A DNA stretch of 64,000 nucleotides. Source: Blasia pusilla (Eukaryota > Marchantiophyta > Marchantiopsida > Blasiales). Location of the stretch: positions 9,424,001-9,488,000 of the forward strand of contig CM114272.1 in assembly GCA_050084515.1 (NCBI GenBank), read 5' to 3'. Of the stretch, positions 12,162-25,000 are shown piece by piece. The notes beneath the pieces were generated by a model. It did not search any database and had not been told where the DNA came from. It worked only from the letters and a program-made list of their open reading frames with translations. Position 1 is the first letter of the stretch, and every line of letters starts with the position of its first letter. A program made the position numbers and the translations under genes.

Positions 12162-12173
12162 TGGTATCAAAGC
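12162..12173 (+). promoter_or_regulatory. Copia primer binding site (first copy)
   Basis: TGGTATCAAAGC directly after the LTR is the common plant Copia primer site, complementary to the 3' end of initiator methionine tRNA with one change. A second copy lies at 12425-12436 because of a local duplication. Confidence 0.9.
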
Positions 12174-12207
12174 AATAAGAGAACATCACTTGAAATTCTT
12201 AGTATTT

Positions 12208-12471
12208 GTTAAGCGTGATTATCTTAACTATAGTTAGTTAATCAGAATTAGTCTAACTCGAGACTATGGAGATAAGAGTTAGGATTGCTTGTACATACCC
12301 TATATAGTTGAGAAGGGGACCAGCCTCCGCTTATTCTCTCAATTGCAACATTTTGTTCTCCATGGCGGTGTGTGAGTGTGAGAGCCGTTTTCCACCAGTT
12401 ATGCTTCTTTAGCAATTTTATACATGGTATCAAAGCAATAAGAGAACATCACTTGAAATTCTTAGTATTTG
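12208..12471 (+). repeat. tandem duplicate of LTR 3' part and primer site
   Basis: A second near-identical copy of 11942-12207 follows head to tail (period 266 bp). It repeats the LTR from GTTAAGCGTGATT, the LTR end, the primer site (12425-12436) and the following TATCAAAGCAATAAGAGAAC sequence up to CTTAGTATTTG. The two units differ by few bases, so the duplication is far younger than the LTR-LTR divergence of this element. Confidence 0.93.
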
Positions 12472-12954
12472 AGGAGAGAAGAGAGGCAAGAAAATGCACA
12501 ATTTTAGTTTGGGAGAAGGAAATTTTGTTCAGAGCTCAGTGGGTGCAGATTTCGGATGGAGCTTTGACGATGATAAAAGTTTGAAGGCATTTTGGAGGGC
12601 TTTCCGGTTGATTTAGCCATTCCAATCCGCATAAATTCGAATGACACCGAAGGCTTGTGGAGCTCGTCGAGAGCTTTCCAACCCATCAAAAATCGCTCGA
12701 TTTTGACATTCATAGCTTCTGCATTATCAATTTCAGTGTAGGAAAGACCAATTAGTGAAGAAAAGTTGTGCAATTTGCTCTCTACAAGGCAATTTCGACT
12801 AGTTCTTTCATACAGTTCATCAATTTTGGCAAATTTCTCTTCGATTTCTCTTCATGAATGGTCTATGCTTCAATTGGAGTAGTGGAGAGCCTCAAATTCT
12901 ATTTTTGTGAGTGAAATTGTTCTTCGTGGAATATTCCTCAACAGCAATCACAGG

Positions 12955-13870
12955 CGAGAAGCTAGATAAGTAGAATTACAATGTTTGGAAGTTTCGCATG
13001 AAACAATTTCTCATGGGTCAAGAACTATGAGAGCTTATCACATTTGATGAGGCCAAGCCACAACGTGATTCAACATACTTGAATGTTCGCACTGGAACAA
13101 ACGCGCAAGGCAAGTAATCCACTACATTTCAATAACGATCAATTCGCCATGATGGGTCACATTCAAGATGTTGATACTCTGAAAGAGGCTTGAGATGCAT
13201 TGGAAAATCCGTTCGAGACATCTACAAAGGCCAGAAAGCTTCAATTAAAATAGAAATTGAACAAAGTGAGGAAAGGATTGTAGAGCATCAATTAATATAT
13301 TTTGAGTATCAGACATATTGTTGATCAGTTGAATAACATTGGAGTGACAGTAGAAGATGATGATCTATTTTTGTTCACTCTTGAAGGCCTTCCTAAGGAT
13401 TATAAGTCCTTTGAGATCTCTATCTCTGTGAGAGAGAAATATCCAACCTTTCAAGAGTTAGTCCCATTATTAATCAATGAAGAGATGCGCCTAGTAGGCA
13501 TCGGTATCTCGTCTAGTCTACAAGAGAGTGCGCTATTTACATGTTATAGATCAAACAGAGGCATGGGTAGTGGTAGAAGCTTCCGTGGTCGTGACGGATA
13601 TCAAACATATGGAGGAAGAGACACTTAATATAATGTCAATCAATCAACTACGAATCAGTACCAGACACAATCACAAGGTGGTGAAGGCCGAAACCGTTGG
13701 GGTTGAGATCAGTAGTAGAGGGTCCATAGATCTTACAATTACTATGGGATAAAGGGTTACTATGCAAATTTTTGCTTCAAGAAGAAGGCAGATATGAGAA
13801 CTGGAGCCTTACAACAACAAAACTATGTGGAGCAACAACACCAAGGGCAGTACCAAGAACAACAACATTC
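12955..13870 (+). pseudogene. Copia gag remnant
   Basis: Broken frames read like a Copia gag: NYNVWKFRMKQFLMGQEL near 12980, then the UBN2-type segment VDQLNNIGVTVEDDDLFLFT and LEGLPKDYKSF at 13302-13628, then a basic glycine/arginine run. The zinc knuckle near 13740-13790 is recognisable (YYGIKGYYANFCFKKK) but its first cysteines have been lost. Several in-frame stops and shifts separate the blocks. Confidence 0.8.
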
Positions 13871-13929
13871 ATAAACTGAGCATCTCTTAGTCTTGACTAA
13901 TCATATGGGAGAAAGAAATACTCGACAGC

Positions 13930-16900
13930 AGATTGGTGTATTGACTCTGATGCATCAAATCACATGACCTCAGAAGCTAAATGATCCAGTATTATGGAGC
14001 CGATGAAAGATCCTACAATTGTGCTCATAGGAGATAACACTCAACATCAAATCAAGCATACTAGTAAAGTTCCAATAGGATCATATGGTCTTTGTGCTCT
14101 TGGAAATGTTCTCTATGTTCCTATCATTGCAAAAAACTTGATCTTTGTAGGACAGATAATAGAACAAGGTTTAACACATATGGTTATTTGAAGTGAAGTT
14201 TAACACAGATGGTTATTTCAAATAAAAAACCGATGACCAGACTACGATAGCCAAAGGAACTAGATCTGGCATAATGTTCAAATTAGATGTTTCTCTGTCT
14301 AAGATTCAAACAGTAATGTAAGGTCAAATTGGCCAACAAGTCACAGATCTAAATGTGTGGCATAAGAGAATTGGACACATGAATCTTGAAAGATTACAAA
14401 GTCTTTTATCATCTAATATAGTCATAGAACTTCTTAAATTAGCGAGTCTTGCTACGTTAGAGGTATGTCCTACTTGCCAATTTGGAAAACAAGCTAGATT
14501 TCCTTTTCCAAAGCAAGGTAGAAGAGCATCCAATATATTGGAGTTGATTCAGAGTGGTGTATGGACACCATCATAACATAGTCTTAGTGGTTGTCAATAC
14601 TTTGTTTCATTTATTGATGACTTCTCTAGATATATATGGGTATACTTTTTGAAAGCCAAGTCAGAGGTATTTTCAGTATTCCAAACATTCAGAGTTCTAG
14701 TAGAGAAGCAGACTTGAGAACACATTATAAAATTGCGTTAAGATAGAGGAGGATAGTATCTTTCAACAGAGTTTGATGACTACTTACATCAGAATGACAT
14801 CTAATGTCAAATGACTTGTCGTTATATCCCACAACAAAATGGAATGGTTGAGAGGAAGAATCAACTTATTGTTGAGACGGCGCAAGCTATGCTGAATGGG
14901 AAGAACATACCTAAGGTGTGATGGATAGAGGCTGTGACGTGTGTAGTCTTTTTAATCAACCAAACTCCAATAGCATGAGTTCATGATAAGACTCCATTGA
15001 AAGTCTTCACAGGAAGTAAACGGGATTTTTCCTTCCTTAAAGTATTTGGTTGTATTTTTTATGCACATGTTTCTTCTGAAAGACGTCAGAAATTAGATCC
15101 CAAATCTGAACGATTTATATTCATTGGCTACGCTGATGGAACTAAGGGACATAAGTGCTATATTCCATCTTCTAGGCACCTTATTATTAGTCGCAATATT
15201 GTCTTTGATGAGCTAAAGTCATGGTATGCTCCAGCTAAGCCTATTCCACCTCTAAACTCGTCTGTTGAAGGGGAGAATATGACTGTAACTCAACAGACAG
15301 TGTCTTCAAATTCCTCAAGTACTAGCACAGGATTAGGAGAGATCATAGATTTTTCAGTTAAATGTGTGAGTCCATGGATAGGAAGAGTACGTATTGAGTC
15401 TGTTGACACTAGTCAGAGCTTGAGTCAGGTGTCAGAGGCATCTATCTCTGAACAATAATTTCGTAGATCAAGTAGAGTCACACATCCTATTCATAGATTC
15501 ATAAATGAAGGTTTCCTTGCGACAAATCATGCATATATGATGATTATCCTTCAAGAAGAGGAGTCGAGTTATTTTGAAGAATGGATTGAAGCTATGGAGG
15601 AAGAGCTTGGATTGAAGCTATGGAGGAAGAGCTTGCTGCATTAAGACATCAACAAGCCAGGGAGCTAGTTGATATACCTTCCGGTAAGGAAGCTATTGGT
15701 TGCAAATGGGTTTACAAAATCAAGCGCAATCAAGATAGTACAGTTAATATATACAAAACGAGATTTGTGGCTAAGGGCTACGCACAACAATATGGCATTG
15801 ACTATGAGGAAAATTTTAGCTCTGTTGTAAAGATTACGAGAACAGTAGTGGTTGCAATTGGAGTAAGTAAGAAGTCGAGATTACATCACATGGACGTCAA
15901 GAATGCCTTCTTGAATGGAGATCTATATGAGGAGGTATATATGACTCAACCACATGGATACGAGCATCTCGAGTTTCCATTTCGCGTATTTAGGTTGAAG
16001 AAAGCTCAGTACGTGCTCAAACAAGCTCCAAGAGCTTGGTATGGCAAGGTTACATACGTCCTACAAGAGTTGGGTTTTAGGGTATGTGATTCTGACTCCT
16101 TATTATATGTCTTGAAAGGACAAGATCATACGATTATCATTGTGTTGAATGTTGATGACTTCTTGATTAATGGGAGTACTAAGGATATGGTACAACAAGT
16201 CAAGCTAAAATTATAAGCAAAATTTGATATGAAGGACTTGGGAGAACTTAATACTTCTTTGGTATTGATTTTATCAACGTTGGAGAGAGCATGTGGTTAC
16301 TACAACGACAAATTGCTCTTCACATGCTTTCAAAATATGGTCTAACGGCTTGTAAGCCAATCTCTACACCATTGGACCAATGTGTGAAGCTAAGAGTGGA
16401 TGAAGGAGAGTTGCTTGCACATTCTGATATGTACAGGCGCATGGTTGGAAGTTTGATCTATATTACTATAACCATGTCAGATTTGAGCTATGTAGTTGGT
16501 CTAGTGAGCCAATTTATGCAAGAACCTCGAAAACCTCACCTTGATGTTGTGAGGAGGATTATACGATATGTGAAATTCTCTGTTCAATTGGGCTTCAATT
16601 TGAACTTTCTTCGTTTTTACAATTAGAGGAATTCACATATGTTGATTGGGCAGGAAACGTGTCTGATCGACACTCCACATCTGGTTATTCATTTACTTGG
16701 GGAAGCGTAGTTATAAGTTGGGCTTCAAAGAAGCAACCTAGAGTTGCTTTATCTTCAATAGAGGCTCAATATAGAGGAGTAACCAATGCAACATGTGAGG
16801 CGGTGTGGCTTCATCGATTACTTGTTGAGATTGGTGTTAGTAACTTAGGACCTAGTGTAATATATGCATACAATATTAGTAGCATCAAGTCTGCTAGTAA

Positions 16901-17075
16901 CCCTGTGTTTCATGCTTGTACAAAGCATGTTGAGGTGCACTATCATTTTATCACAAAGAAAGTGCTTGCAGGAGAAATTGATCTTCTGTATATAAGTACA
17001 TATCAGCAAATTGCTGACATATTTACAAAGGCATTGTCTAGAGATAAGTTAGAGATGTTAAGAAATGATTTTGGC
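13930..17075 (+). pseudogene. Copia pol remnant (PR-INT-RT-RNase H)
   Basis: Blocks in order: protease WCIDSDASNHMT (DSDAS in place of DTGAS) near 13935; GAG-pre-integrase VWHKRIGHMNLERLQSL with CPTCQFGKQ at 14355-14576; integrase core with [19 protein letters not shown] and YIPQQNGMVERKN, 14590-14990; the post-core segment ending RNIVFDE near 15200; RT 15611-16216 with GCKWVYKIK, MDVKNAFLNGDL and NVDDFLI in place of YVDD; RNase H 16640-17075 with STSGYSFTWGSVVISWASKKQ and DIFTKALSRDKL. A 26-bp tandem duplication at 15583-15634 shifts the RT frame. The protein is dead at several points. Confidence 0.88.
15583..15634 (+). repeat. 26-bp tandem duplication in Copia RT
   Basis: The word GGATTGAAGCTATGGAGGAA plus AGAGCTT-type continuation occurs at 15583-15608 and again at 15609-15634. 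Because 26 is not a multiple of three, it shifts the reading frame at the RT start. Confidence 0.92.
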
Positions 17076-17110
17076 GTTAGAGATATCGATATGAGCTTGA
17101 GGGGAAGTAT

Positions 17111-17384
17111 TGAAGATTAAGCTACAGTCAAGTTCATGAGACACCTGAACTGCTACATTTGGTACGAGCACGAAGTAGATAAGCTTAATCTTGGTTAGTT
17201 TGTTAAGCATGATTATCTTCACTATGGTTAAATTTAGGGTTAGGATTTCTTGCACATACCCTATATAATTGAGAAGGGGACCAACCTCCACTTATTCTCT
17301 CATTGCAAAATTTTGTTCTCCATGGTGGTGTGTGCGTGTGAGAGCTGTTTTCCACCAATTATGCTTCTTTAGCAATTTTCTACA
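17111..17384 (+). repeat. Copia 3' LTR
   Basis: Follows the polypurine tract, starts TGAAGATTAAGC and ends TTTTCTACA; 274 bp. Pairs with the 5' LTR at 11851-12161. A relic of the same LTR type, in reverse orientation, is at about 35955-36110. Confidence 0.88.
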
Positions 17385-17439
17385 AAAAGCACCATTGCGA
17401 ATATCGACAATAAGTGATGGGGTAGTAATTAAATGCGAA

Positions 17440-19545
17440 TGACCCTCTTTCAATATCGATGGAGTTGCAAATAATCATACATCTCTAAAAATCCACATGA
17501 AGTTGTTATGCTTTTAAATGATAGGGCGTGTGAATTAATTAGAGTATGGTTTAATGAAAAAATGGAACCACACAATATACATCGCAAGCCTAGAGGAACT
17601 ATTGCTAAGCTCAGATCAACTGTAGCGTCAATGTTAGGAAGGTGACATTGCGCATAGCTACGCACATAGTCCTTCCAAACCATACCCTTGTGTCCCTCCA
17701 ATAAGAGAACATCAGAGAGCAAAACCTCACGCACTCTCAAGATTCTACGCCCTATAGTCATATCCAATATCATGGATTTCATCTGTTGCAAGTAGACATA
17801 GTCTTCCTGATAAAACCTCCAGATAGTAAGTCGATAACCACCTTCTCGAATAGTGGCATACCCCAACGTATCTCGATATTACCTAATCACCAAATTCTCA
17901 AACGCCATGGGCATCACTCTCTGGAACAACTCAACCCTCTAAGAACATGCTCGCATCGACACATCAAGGTCATCAAGGTCCAAGGCCTCACCAACATCTC
18001 GACCAATGGCCGTAGGTAAATCTGGCTCTCGGCCATAAATCAAAAAATACGATGAGAAAGACGCTAAGGAGGCTTGTCTGCTGAATCTATATACCATCGC
18101 CAACCACGGCAACTCGAGGTTCCAATCTCCCAAGGGACCTATTTACAAGCCATACTTGCATAAACTTCTCTTCAATATTTGCAAAACCCTCTCCGCTAAT
18201 CCATCCGCCTCACGATGATCTTGCGAAATGGTACGGTGGTTGATCAGCGGTTGATCATACAAGGTCGAAAACTCCCCGCAAAACTCTATACCCTCGTCTG
18301 GAAATACCTCACTTGGTGTGTCATAATGGCTCAACACTCTATCTAGGAATGCATACGCTACTCCCTCACTCACTTTCTTAGGCAATACAACCAGCTCTAT
18401 TCATTTCGAGAAGTGTTCGATCATCACCAACACATAATGACTATGGCGCTTTGTCAAAGGTAAAAGTCCTGCACAATCTAAAGTCCATCTATAATCTAAA
18501 CCCATTATCGGAATTGGATGCAACTGTGGAGTTAGAGCATTGAACGATGTCTGGACCCGATCACACACCATGCACTTAGCAACAAACTGTTGAACGTCAA
18601 TCTGCATGCCTCGCCACCAATACTATATTTGGAGCAAGTTGTATGTCCGCTTCACTTCAAAATGATCCAACTTCTCGTGGGCATGCCGCACCAAACATGC
18701 TCTTTCTGAAGGATAAGACACTACACGCACTCTACCATCCTCCCAAACTCGCAACACATATATCCCTTCCCACCAGAACTGTCTCGCTCGCTGTAAGATC
18801 CGATCCTACTCTCTAGCACCCATTGTGCTCGCAACGCTAGCTGTACACAAATACTCCAAGACTACTCCTTCTTCGTGAATATCTTGGCCACTTTTCGTCT
18901 CTTCACCGACCTCTAGATTTAAGGACTCTCCATCAGACCTCGCCATCAAAGTCTCCATACTCTGGCTCTCTATAGCTAACAAGCCTAAATAGGCTGACTC
19001 ATGCCATACTGGCAAAAACTCCTCGTCATGCTGTCCATACCATCGAGCTCAAGTTGCATCTTCCTGACTCGGGCATGGGTTACGGTTCAAACCATGTGCG
19101 TACTAGTTGAGCATTCCAAGTCTATGTTCCACCTGGAAATCATACTCTTGCAATAATAGTGCCCACCTTGCAAGCTTCCTTGTAAGCTTTCTAGACTCCA
19201 TCAAGCACTGAAGTGGTTGATTATCAGTGATGATGGTAAAGGGGTTGCCGGATAAATAACATATGAAATGCGCGACAACCCACATTGCAACTAAGCGTTG
19301 TCCCTCATACGAACTATACTTCGTCTGTGCAGTGTTGTTTGAGCTACTAGCGTAAGCCACCACGACCTCTCTACCCTCATCGTTATGGTGGGAGCACCGC
19401 TCCTAGTCTCAACATGCTCCAATCTATATGCAATTGGAAATAACACCTCCTGATCCATCTTCTCAATATGGGCGAAAACGTCAACCTATGCTTACGTGTT
19501 AAACCTATCCTTGAGCATCTGAAATACCCTCTTATGCTCATTTCA
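17440..19545 (-). pseudogene. Ty3/Gypsy 3' half (RNase H to integrase C-terminus)
   Basis: Read from right to left: RNase H near 19363-19103 (SSYEGQRLVAMWVVAHF, FTIITDNQPLQCLME, KLARWALLLQEYDF); the linker 19015-18806; the integrase zinc region and core start at 18607-18401 (FVAKCMVCDRV, YRWTLDCAG); core 18385-18143 (VFPDEGIEFCGEF, EADGLAERVL). The three acidic core residues are all present. Then comes a GPY-like tail at 17866-17450 (REGGYRLTIWRFYQEDYVYL, LRVREVLLSDVLLLEG) ending in a Cys-x2-Cys (LRCILCG) that looks like a truncated zinc-finger tail. Interrupted by stops. This copy keeps the integrase core that the copy at 36703 has lost. Confidence 0.85.
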
Positions 19546-20042
19546 TTCTATTTTTATTATTAGAGATAAAAATAATATATACATAATAATATAAATCTAG
19601 ATACTTATGTGAATTAATCTTGAGAATATTAATCCAGAATATTGGATAAACTAGTGATGACACCCTAAGTGAAAGAAACATTCATAGATTTAATCATTTA
19701 ACATTTCAAAATCATATTGATTATCATATGTCAACCAAAAAGGTGTTTGGAAGTCAAGAAGGCATTCCCATAATAAGATAGATTTTCCCTTTCCCTAATA
19801 GCTTAATTGCATGTAACTAAACTAGATGGGAAGGAGGGCTCCAACTTGAAGGTCGACAAATACATTTGTCCGGCGTATAGGAACAATTTGTACCATGTGG
19901 ACTTTGATCACCTTGGTAGAATTATTTTCACCTATAGACTCCTTTAGAAAATCGTGGATTTTTCTTCTTATCTTTCTAGCCTAAACGAGACTTCCACATC
20001 TCTTTATTAATGGATGGCGCCGAGGACACTGGACTGGGAATG
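19546..20042. other. AT-rich sequence, no gene seen (19546-20042)
   Basis: Strongly AT-rich at first (TAATATATACATAATAATAT near 19580), then mixed. No coding similarity. Confidence 0.5.
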
Positions 20043-20240
20043 AAATTTCACTTCTGAATGAGACAGAAGCAGACGGGGGTTAATTTCACAGAGCCAGAAC
20101 CTCCCTGAGGACAACCGGCAGGAACTAAATTTCACCGTTGGGCAGAACTCGGCCAAACAGATCGCGCGGATCCGAGACGAATTTCACTTGTAACTTAGAC
20201 AGAACCAACTGGCACATACGGCTGGAATGGAATTTCTTGA
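20043..20240 (+). repeat. spaced AATTTCAC...AGAA(C) units
   Basis: The word AATTTCAC recurs at 20044, 20082, 20128 and 20180, with a decayed AATTTCT at 20231, at steps of 38-52 bp. A CAGAA or AGAAC word follows each full copy at 14-21 bp. This looks like a decayed tandem repeat of about 46 bp. It overlaps the start of the unassigned frame at 20138-20617. Confidence 0.6.
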
Positions 20241-20617
20241 GCCGACTGGGTCTGGAGTGCGTCGTGATAGATTTACAGGGCACTGCCTACATAACCAAGT
20301 CTTCTTCGCGTGCCATGCTATGCCCTAGAAAGACTGCCTTTAGGGTTACGTTGGAGACCTGCTATCATTCGGGGCAAGTGTGCAAAACAGTGGCAGACAC
20401 TGTCACAGCCGCACTCTATTATCACGCTACTGGCGGGAGACACTGTATTGTGACCTCATTCAAGAATGAGGCCGGTGGCGAAGGACAGCCCATTATCTTC
20501 TACTGCCATTCTCTCAATCATGTGGCCTGCATCCCAAAAGTCAAAGACGGCTGTGATTATACCGCCTCCGTGCATTCTGTGTTCGGAGTGAGCGATGTTG
20601 GTGGCGTGGCACAATGA
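20138..20617 (+). CDS. unassigned open frame, 159 codons
   Basis: A frame opens after TAA at 20126 and runs to TGA at 20615-20617. It has no early ATG; the first in-frame ATG is near 20308 (SSRAMLCPR), giving about 100 residues. The predicted chain is cysteine-rich (motifs ETCYHSGQVCKTV, YCHSLNHVACIPKVKDGC) and lacks an obvious signal peptide or membrane segment. I recognise no family. It could be an exon, a lineage-specific gene or chance. It lies about 1.5 kb past the VAP27 stop codon, pointing the other way. Confidence 0.25.
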   Translation: MGRTRPNRSRGSETNFTCNLDRTNWHIRLEWNFLSRLGLECVVIDLQGTAYITKSSSRAMLCPRKTAFRVTLETCYHSGQVCKTVADTVTAALYYHATGGRHCIVTSFKNEAGGEGQPIIFYCHSLNHVACIPKVKDGCDYTASVHSVFGVSDVGGVAQ

Positions 20618-22093
20618 TTCTCCGTACGTGGGGGATGATGTAAATTTTGAACATCATCCTATCACGTATCCGACTATCAACGAGAGTTTAATCAACTTCC
20701 TTTAGTGCTTGTACTGTGCTTGTACTGGTGGAAGGAAACCGTCTACCTCACGCGGGGAAGATAAGTGTCCCCTGCACCACTTCAGAACATTTGGAAAACC
20801 TGTCCTAGTCCGTCCACAAGGTCGACACTAATCGGAGGGCAAATGATGTATATCAGAGTGGTGAACACCAGCTTTAGCTTCAATAAATTTGACTTTGAAT
20901 TTACAAGTCACGGCAGGCTCTGAACAGCAGAAAGATTCATTATAGACACTGCAAATGCAGATAAAAGTTCACACATTTTTATCAGTTCCTACACGTGCAC
21001 ATTTTCGAAAACGTATCACTGACTACCTGAACATATCCGTAACACTCCGTTTCACAAGTCCGATTCTCAAGATCCTCCGTGTCTGCCATACTCCCCAAGC
21101 CACTAAATATCTGCTACCATACCCAAAAGATTGGAAGTACAAAATCTGAGTGCCAAATGAAGAACTTTAGACTGACATCCGATCAGTACACAGCCCATCC
21201 TCATCTGCACATACAGAGATTCAAGGGCCGGGTCTCTACCAAGATCCAGTTAGAAAAATTGATCATTGCAGAAGTATGTACCATGATCTGGTCATACTGT
21301 CTCACTAAATAGGTAGCCCCTAGGGCTGAGCATTAATCAGGAGTCAAATCCGGTTTCGTAGCCAAAAGCTCAGAGTATAAGCAGCCCTTGTGCCATCAAT
21401 AGGCCATGAATCTCAAGAAAAACCTCTCTACTCCATAGGTCACCTTCTCGACAGTTTAGCTGCCCTCCTCGACAAATTACTATTCAGACACTGGATGCAC
21501 AGAATGGAGAACACTGACAGCTGTAAACACATTTTATATTACATCTTAGAATAAGGACCACCCATTCCATTGCCTTAACGCAGAAGAAAATACTCCGTGG
21601 TTGAAAATGGCCACACAGCTCCCTTCTCACAGGGCTAGCTTGTATTAAATTCCGGTTCTAAATCTAAGTTGCATACATCAGGATCCTACTGTTCAACTAC
21701 AAGAGCTAGCCAAAACATCAAGAGTGAGGCCACCTGCTTATGATAAAGAGTATGGCTCAAGACCGTAATAAAAGAGCCCAACATTTCCCAGAAACTACCT
21801 GCGGACAGATGCTCTCTATGTTTCCTCATCACCGTACATACAGATTTGCTAAAGCCATCACTGGAGAGTACAACTCCTGTCCATTACGAATGACTCAGAA
21901 ACAATACCAGCACAACGAAAAGTCCTACTTGCTGACAAATGTACGCCTTAAATCAGAAATGGTCTCTGGTGAGAACTACTGACACCCAGACACAATACAA
22001 CGACGAATATTTCACTTTAAATGGATGCCTTTCCCTACACACTCATTTCACACCATCAAACCGCTCAGAAGGCCAGACAGTTTTTTGACACCA
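20618..22093. other. 3' flank of the VAP27 gene
   Basis: Mixed-composition sequence with no recognisable coding similarity on either strand. The right part (next to 22094) is expected to contain the VAP27 3' untranslated region. Confidence 0.45.
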
Positions 22094-25000
22094 TTAAGAG
22101 CTCATGAAATAGCCAACTAAGAGACCCAGAATACCAACGATAAAGACAAACAAAAAGGAGAATCCCGGTGACTGTTGGCCCTTGATGGCTTGAGAACTGC
22201 CTTTTCCTGCATTTCTCTTGTCCATGGAAGCAACCATAATCTCCTGCCAACCCAGACACATGTCAATGACCGGATAACGGGACCTCAGCCACACTCCAGG
22301 TTGTCCAAAGAACACCTCCAAACCAGCTACAGTGGAACTATGATAATAATATACAGCATCACAACATCTCTTCCTCCAAATCCAAACTTAATCGACCGGA
22401 ATGTAACATCTGTTAACAAAGAGGCACAGCAGATTATACCAATTCTTTCCGCAGTCGCTCACTCAACTCAACAGCTGAATTGCGCTCCACTGTCAGAGTA
22501 GCCAATAAATTTCTCAACTGCGTAACACAAGCAGAATTTATGCATTAGGAATTACAGAGACTTGCTTTCATCTGTATTCTTCCTATCATTTAAGTGTCTC
22601 GTACTAAAGTCTGCCAAATGGCAACATCTGCGTTCTTCAAACACCTCCAACTAGTACAAGACAAGTGTACATTGAGAAAAAAGAGATACACACCTCGGTG
22701 AGCTTTGCTTTATACTCGCTTACATCTTTGGCAGTCTGCAACAAATACAATTGACAGATCTTAACACCCTCAACTGTGACTGCTACGCTTGCTTCGTCAA
22801 ATGCATGCACTTGGTCATGCAGAGACTGACTTTCAAGTTCCAAATCAATAGTACTACGCACAGGCAAGCGAAACCAGACACTTGCTTTATTAAAACACCC
22901 ACTAAAGGACATTTCCAAAGTTTGACACAAGTCAGCTTTAGGAAAGGGTTTCAGATCCAATCACCTTCCACTACAGATAAGCACTGAGTCCATACAAATA
23001 CTAATCATTACACCTTTACAATACATTTATAAAACAGTTGTAAGAAACTAAACTGTTTTGTTATGTAAGAAATGCCACACTAAACCGTCTACCCACTGGA
23101 TTAACAGATATAAGGATAAGCTCTTGCAGGGGAGTTCCAGCCCTGAGGCAAGAGAAGATGTTCCTCCAAGAATTCACTTGTCTCCAACTAAGTTGATAAC
23201 TCCTAAAATTAATCCTTCGACCGACAACATCTTGGATCACTTCCCAGTAGAGTCACACCCTACTTGTGGGATCAACTTGTAGAGTTGGAGCATCCTTGAG
23301 TACAGAATGGACCGTTGATATGGCACATAACATCTTTAACAATGAAATACAGCTCCATGTGGACGACCCACTTCCCACTCCTGTTACCAACATTTCCACT
23401 TTCTTCTTTGCACTCCAGTTTTCAGTCCCTAGAGCCCAATGAAGTAGGTGCAACAACAGATCTCCGCAGTAAATACCTATGGAACAGAGTTTCTACAACA
23501 AGAAGATAACCCTACACTTCATTATTCCCATCCAACAAGCAAAGACTTACCGTGTCATTAGACAAGAAATGTCGGTCTCCATTATCAGATATGGACGTTG
23601 CCTTCGGTGACAGTCCTTCCTCTGCCGACTCCGCAACAGGTGAAGGAGGTTGAGGGGGAGCAACATACAGGACTCTGAGCTTAGCTTCATGGATATCCTT
23701 TCCTGTTTCTTTATTGAACTGTCAAAACAGGATAACAATCATGTTCCAAAAGATTTATGAGCACACTCCAATAAACGCGATAATAGATCGATATATCCTA
23801 ATCAGATCAATTATGTTAAGATAACTCAAGTAACAATGAACCCTGTTTAAGCACAGCAAAGGACTTCACACTGGCAATCCACACGGCACCCACGAAAATA
23901 ATATAGGATTATGGAACATCTGTGTGCAACACAGATAATGGACATTTCAGAAGAGCCCAGTACCAGCTCTTGAGATACGTCTCTGGCCGTGGTTCCAGTG
24001 GGTGCTATCACGCTCTGCACCAAAAACTTATCTTTGCACTGCATATCAGGAGGTGCTTCCCGCTGGGCTTGCATTGTAACTGCATTTTTTTTCAATCAAC
24101 CACGACAACCATAATTCAGGCATATCCCCTTACTTAGTATCACACAACTGTGGCTCATTTGCAACCATAAATTGAACCAGAGTCTCTGGCATAATTCCTA
24201 CTTAGTCCACATCATGGAGCAATCACTCTTTCTGAACAACAGTACCTGTAACATCAGAGCTGCTCTGAGGCAACACCAGCCCGGTGTTTGGCCGCACACA
24301 GTATTTCTTCGGAGAGGTGGTTTTCACCTGTAATGAGCCCACACGTTGTTTGACCGGCTCAGTCACAAGAAAGGTCTCTTTGCTGAATAAATGTGAGTAC
24401 AAACACGCCAGAGAACTTGCAAGCCCTGCCCGCGCCAGGAAAGGAGTGAATTGGGAAGGTGAAGATAATTACCTTAAAGGCAATACAGTTGTCTGTCGCA
24501 TTGACCAGACGCAAGGAACATGAAATCTGCTTCTTCAACTCAACTGCTCCACACACAAACAAACCAGCTCAGATTAGATCTCCGTAAATGGGGAAGTAGT
24601 CAGGTGACAGAAAAATACAGATATCACCATAGTCCAAGTCAGAAGACGTTTTATGATTCACAGAACAAATAAGGTCAGTACTCGAGTGCCATCTACGTCA
24701 CCTTCACATCTCAACTCAGATTCTCTAAGGCAGGGACTTTGATTACTCATGAAGAATCACTAACAGAGAGCACTAACCATATCAACATGAAGGGAACCTT
24801 TACATGGTTTATGTCCAAAAAATTGGACACACATTGCACGAAAGAACGGTCACTAATCTCCGCTGAGCGGAGATCATGCCTTCGGAGCAGGGAAGAGCTA
24901 CCACAGGAATAGTTCAAGTGTAGGCTACAAATCAGAAGGTTTCCTGCGGGTGATAAATCCTTCCAGTGAGCGTGTGTGCCAAGTCTAATCTCTTGATAAA

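Larger units (their letters stand above)
11851..17384 (+). mobile_element. Ty1/Copia retrotransposon, nearly full length, inactive
   Basis: A whole Copia layout can be read: 5' LTR from 11851 (TGAAGATT), initiator-Met type primer site TGGTATCAAAGC, gag, protease, integrase, reverse transcriptase, RNase H, polypurine tract GAGGGGAAG at 17099-17107, and a 3' LTR 17111-17384 ending TTTCTACA. The order protease-integrase-RT-RNase H is the Copia order. Stops and frameshifts are frequent, so it cannot move by itself. Flanks do not show a clear 5-bp target duplication (ATTAT on the left, AAAAG on the right), which suggests later rearrangement at one end. Confidence 0.92.

Noticed and set aside
22750-22960. 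Possible extra VAP27 exon (minus-strand STIDLELESQSLHDQVHAF)
   Set aside because: The exons at 23551-23718 and 22694-22735 already join in phase, and the family has no such segment at this place; treated as intron.
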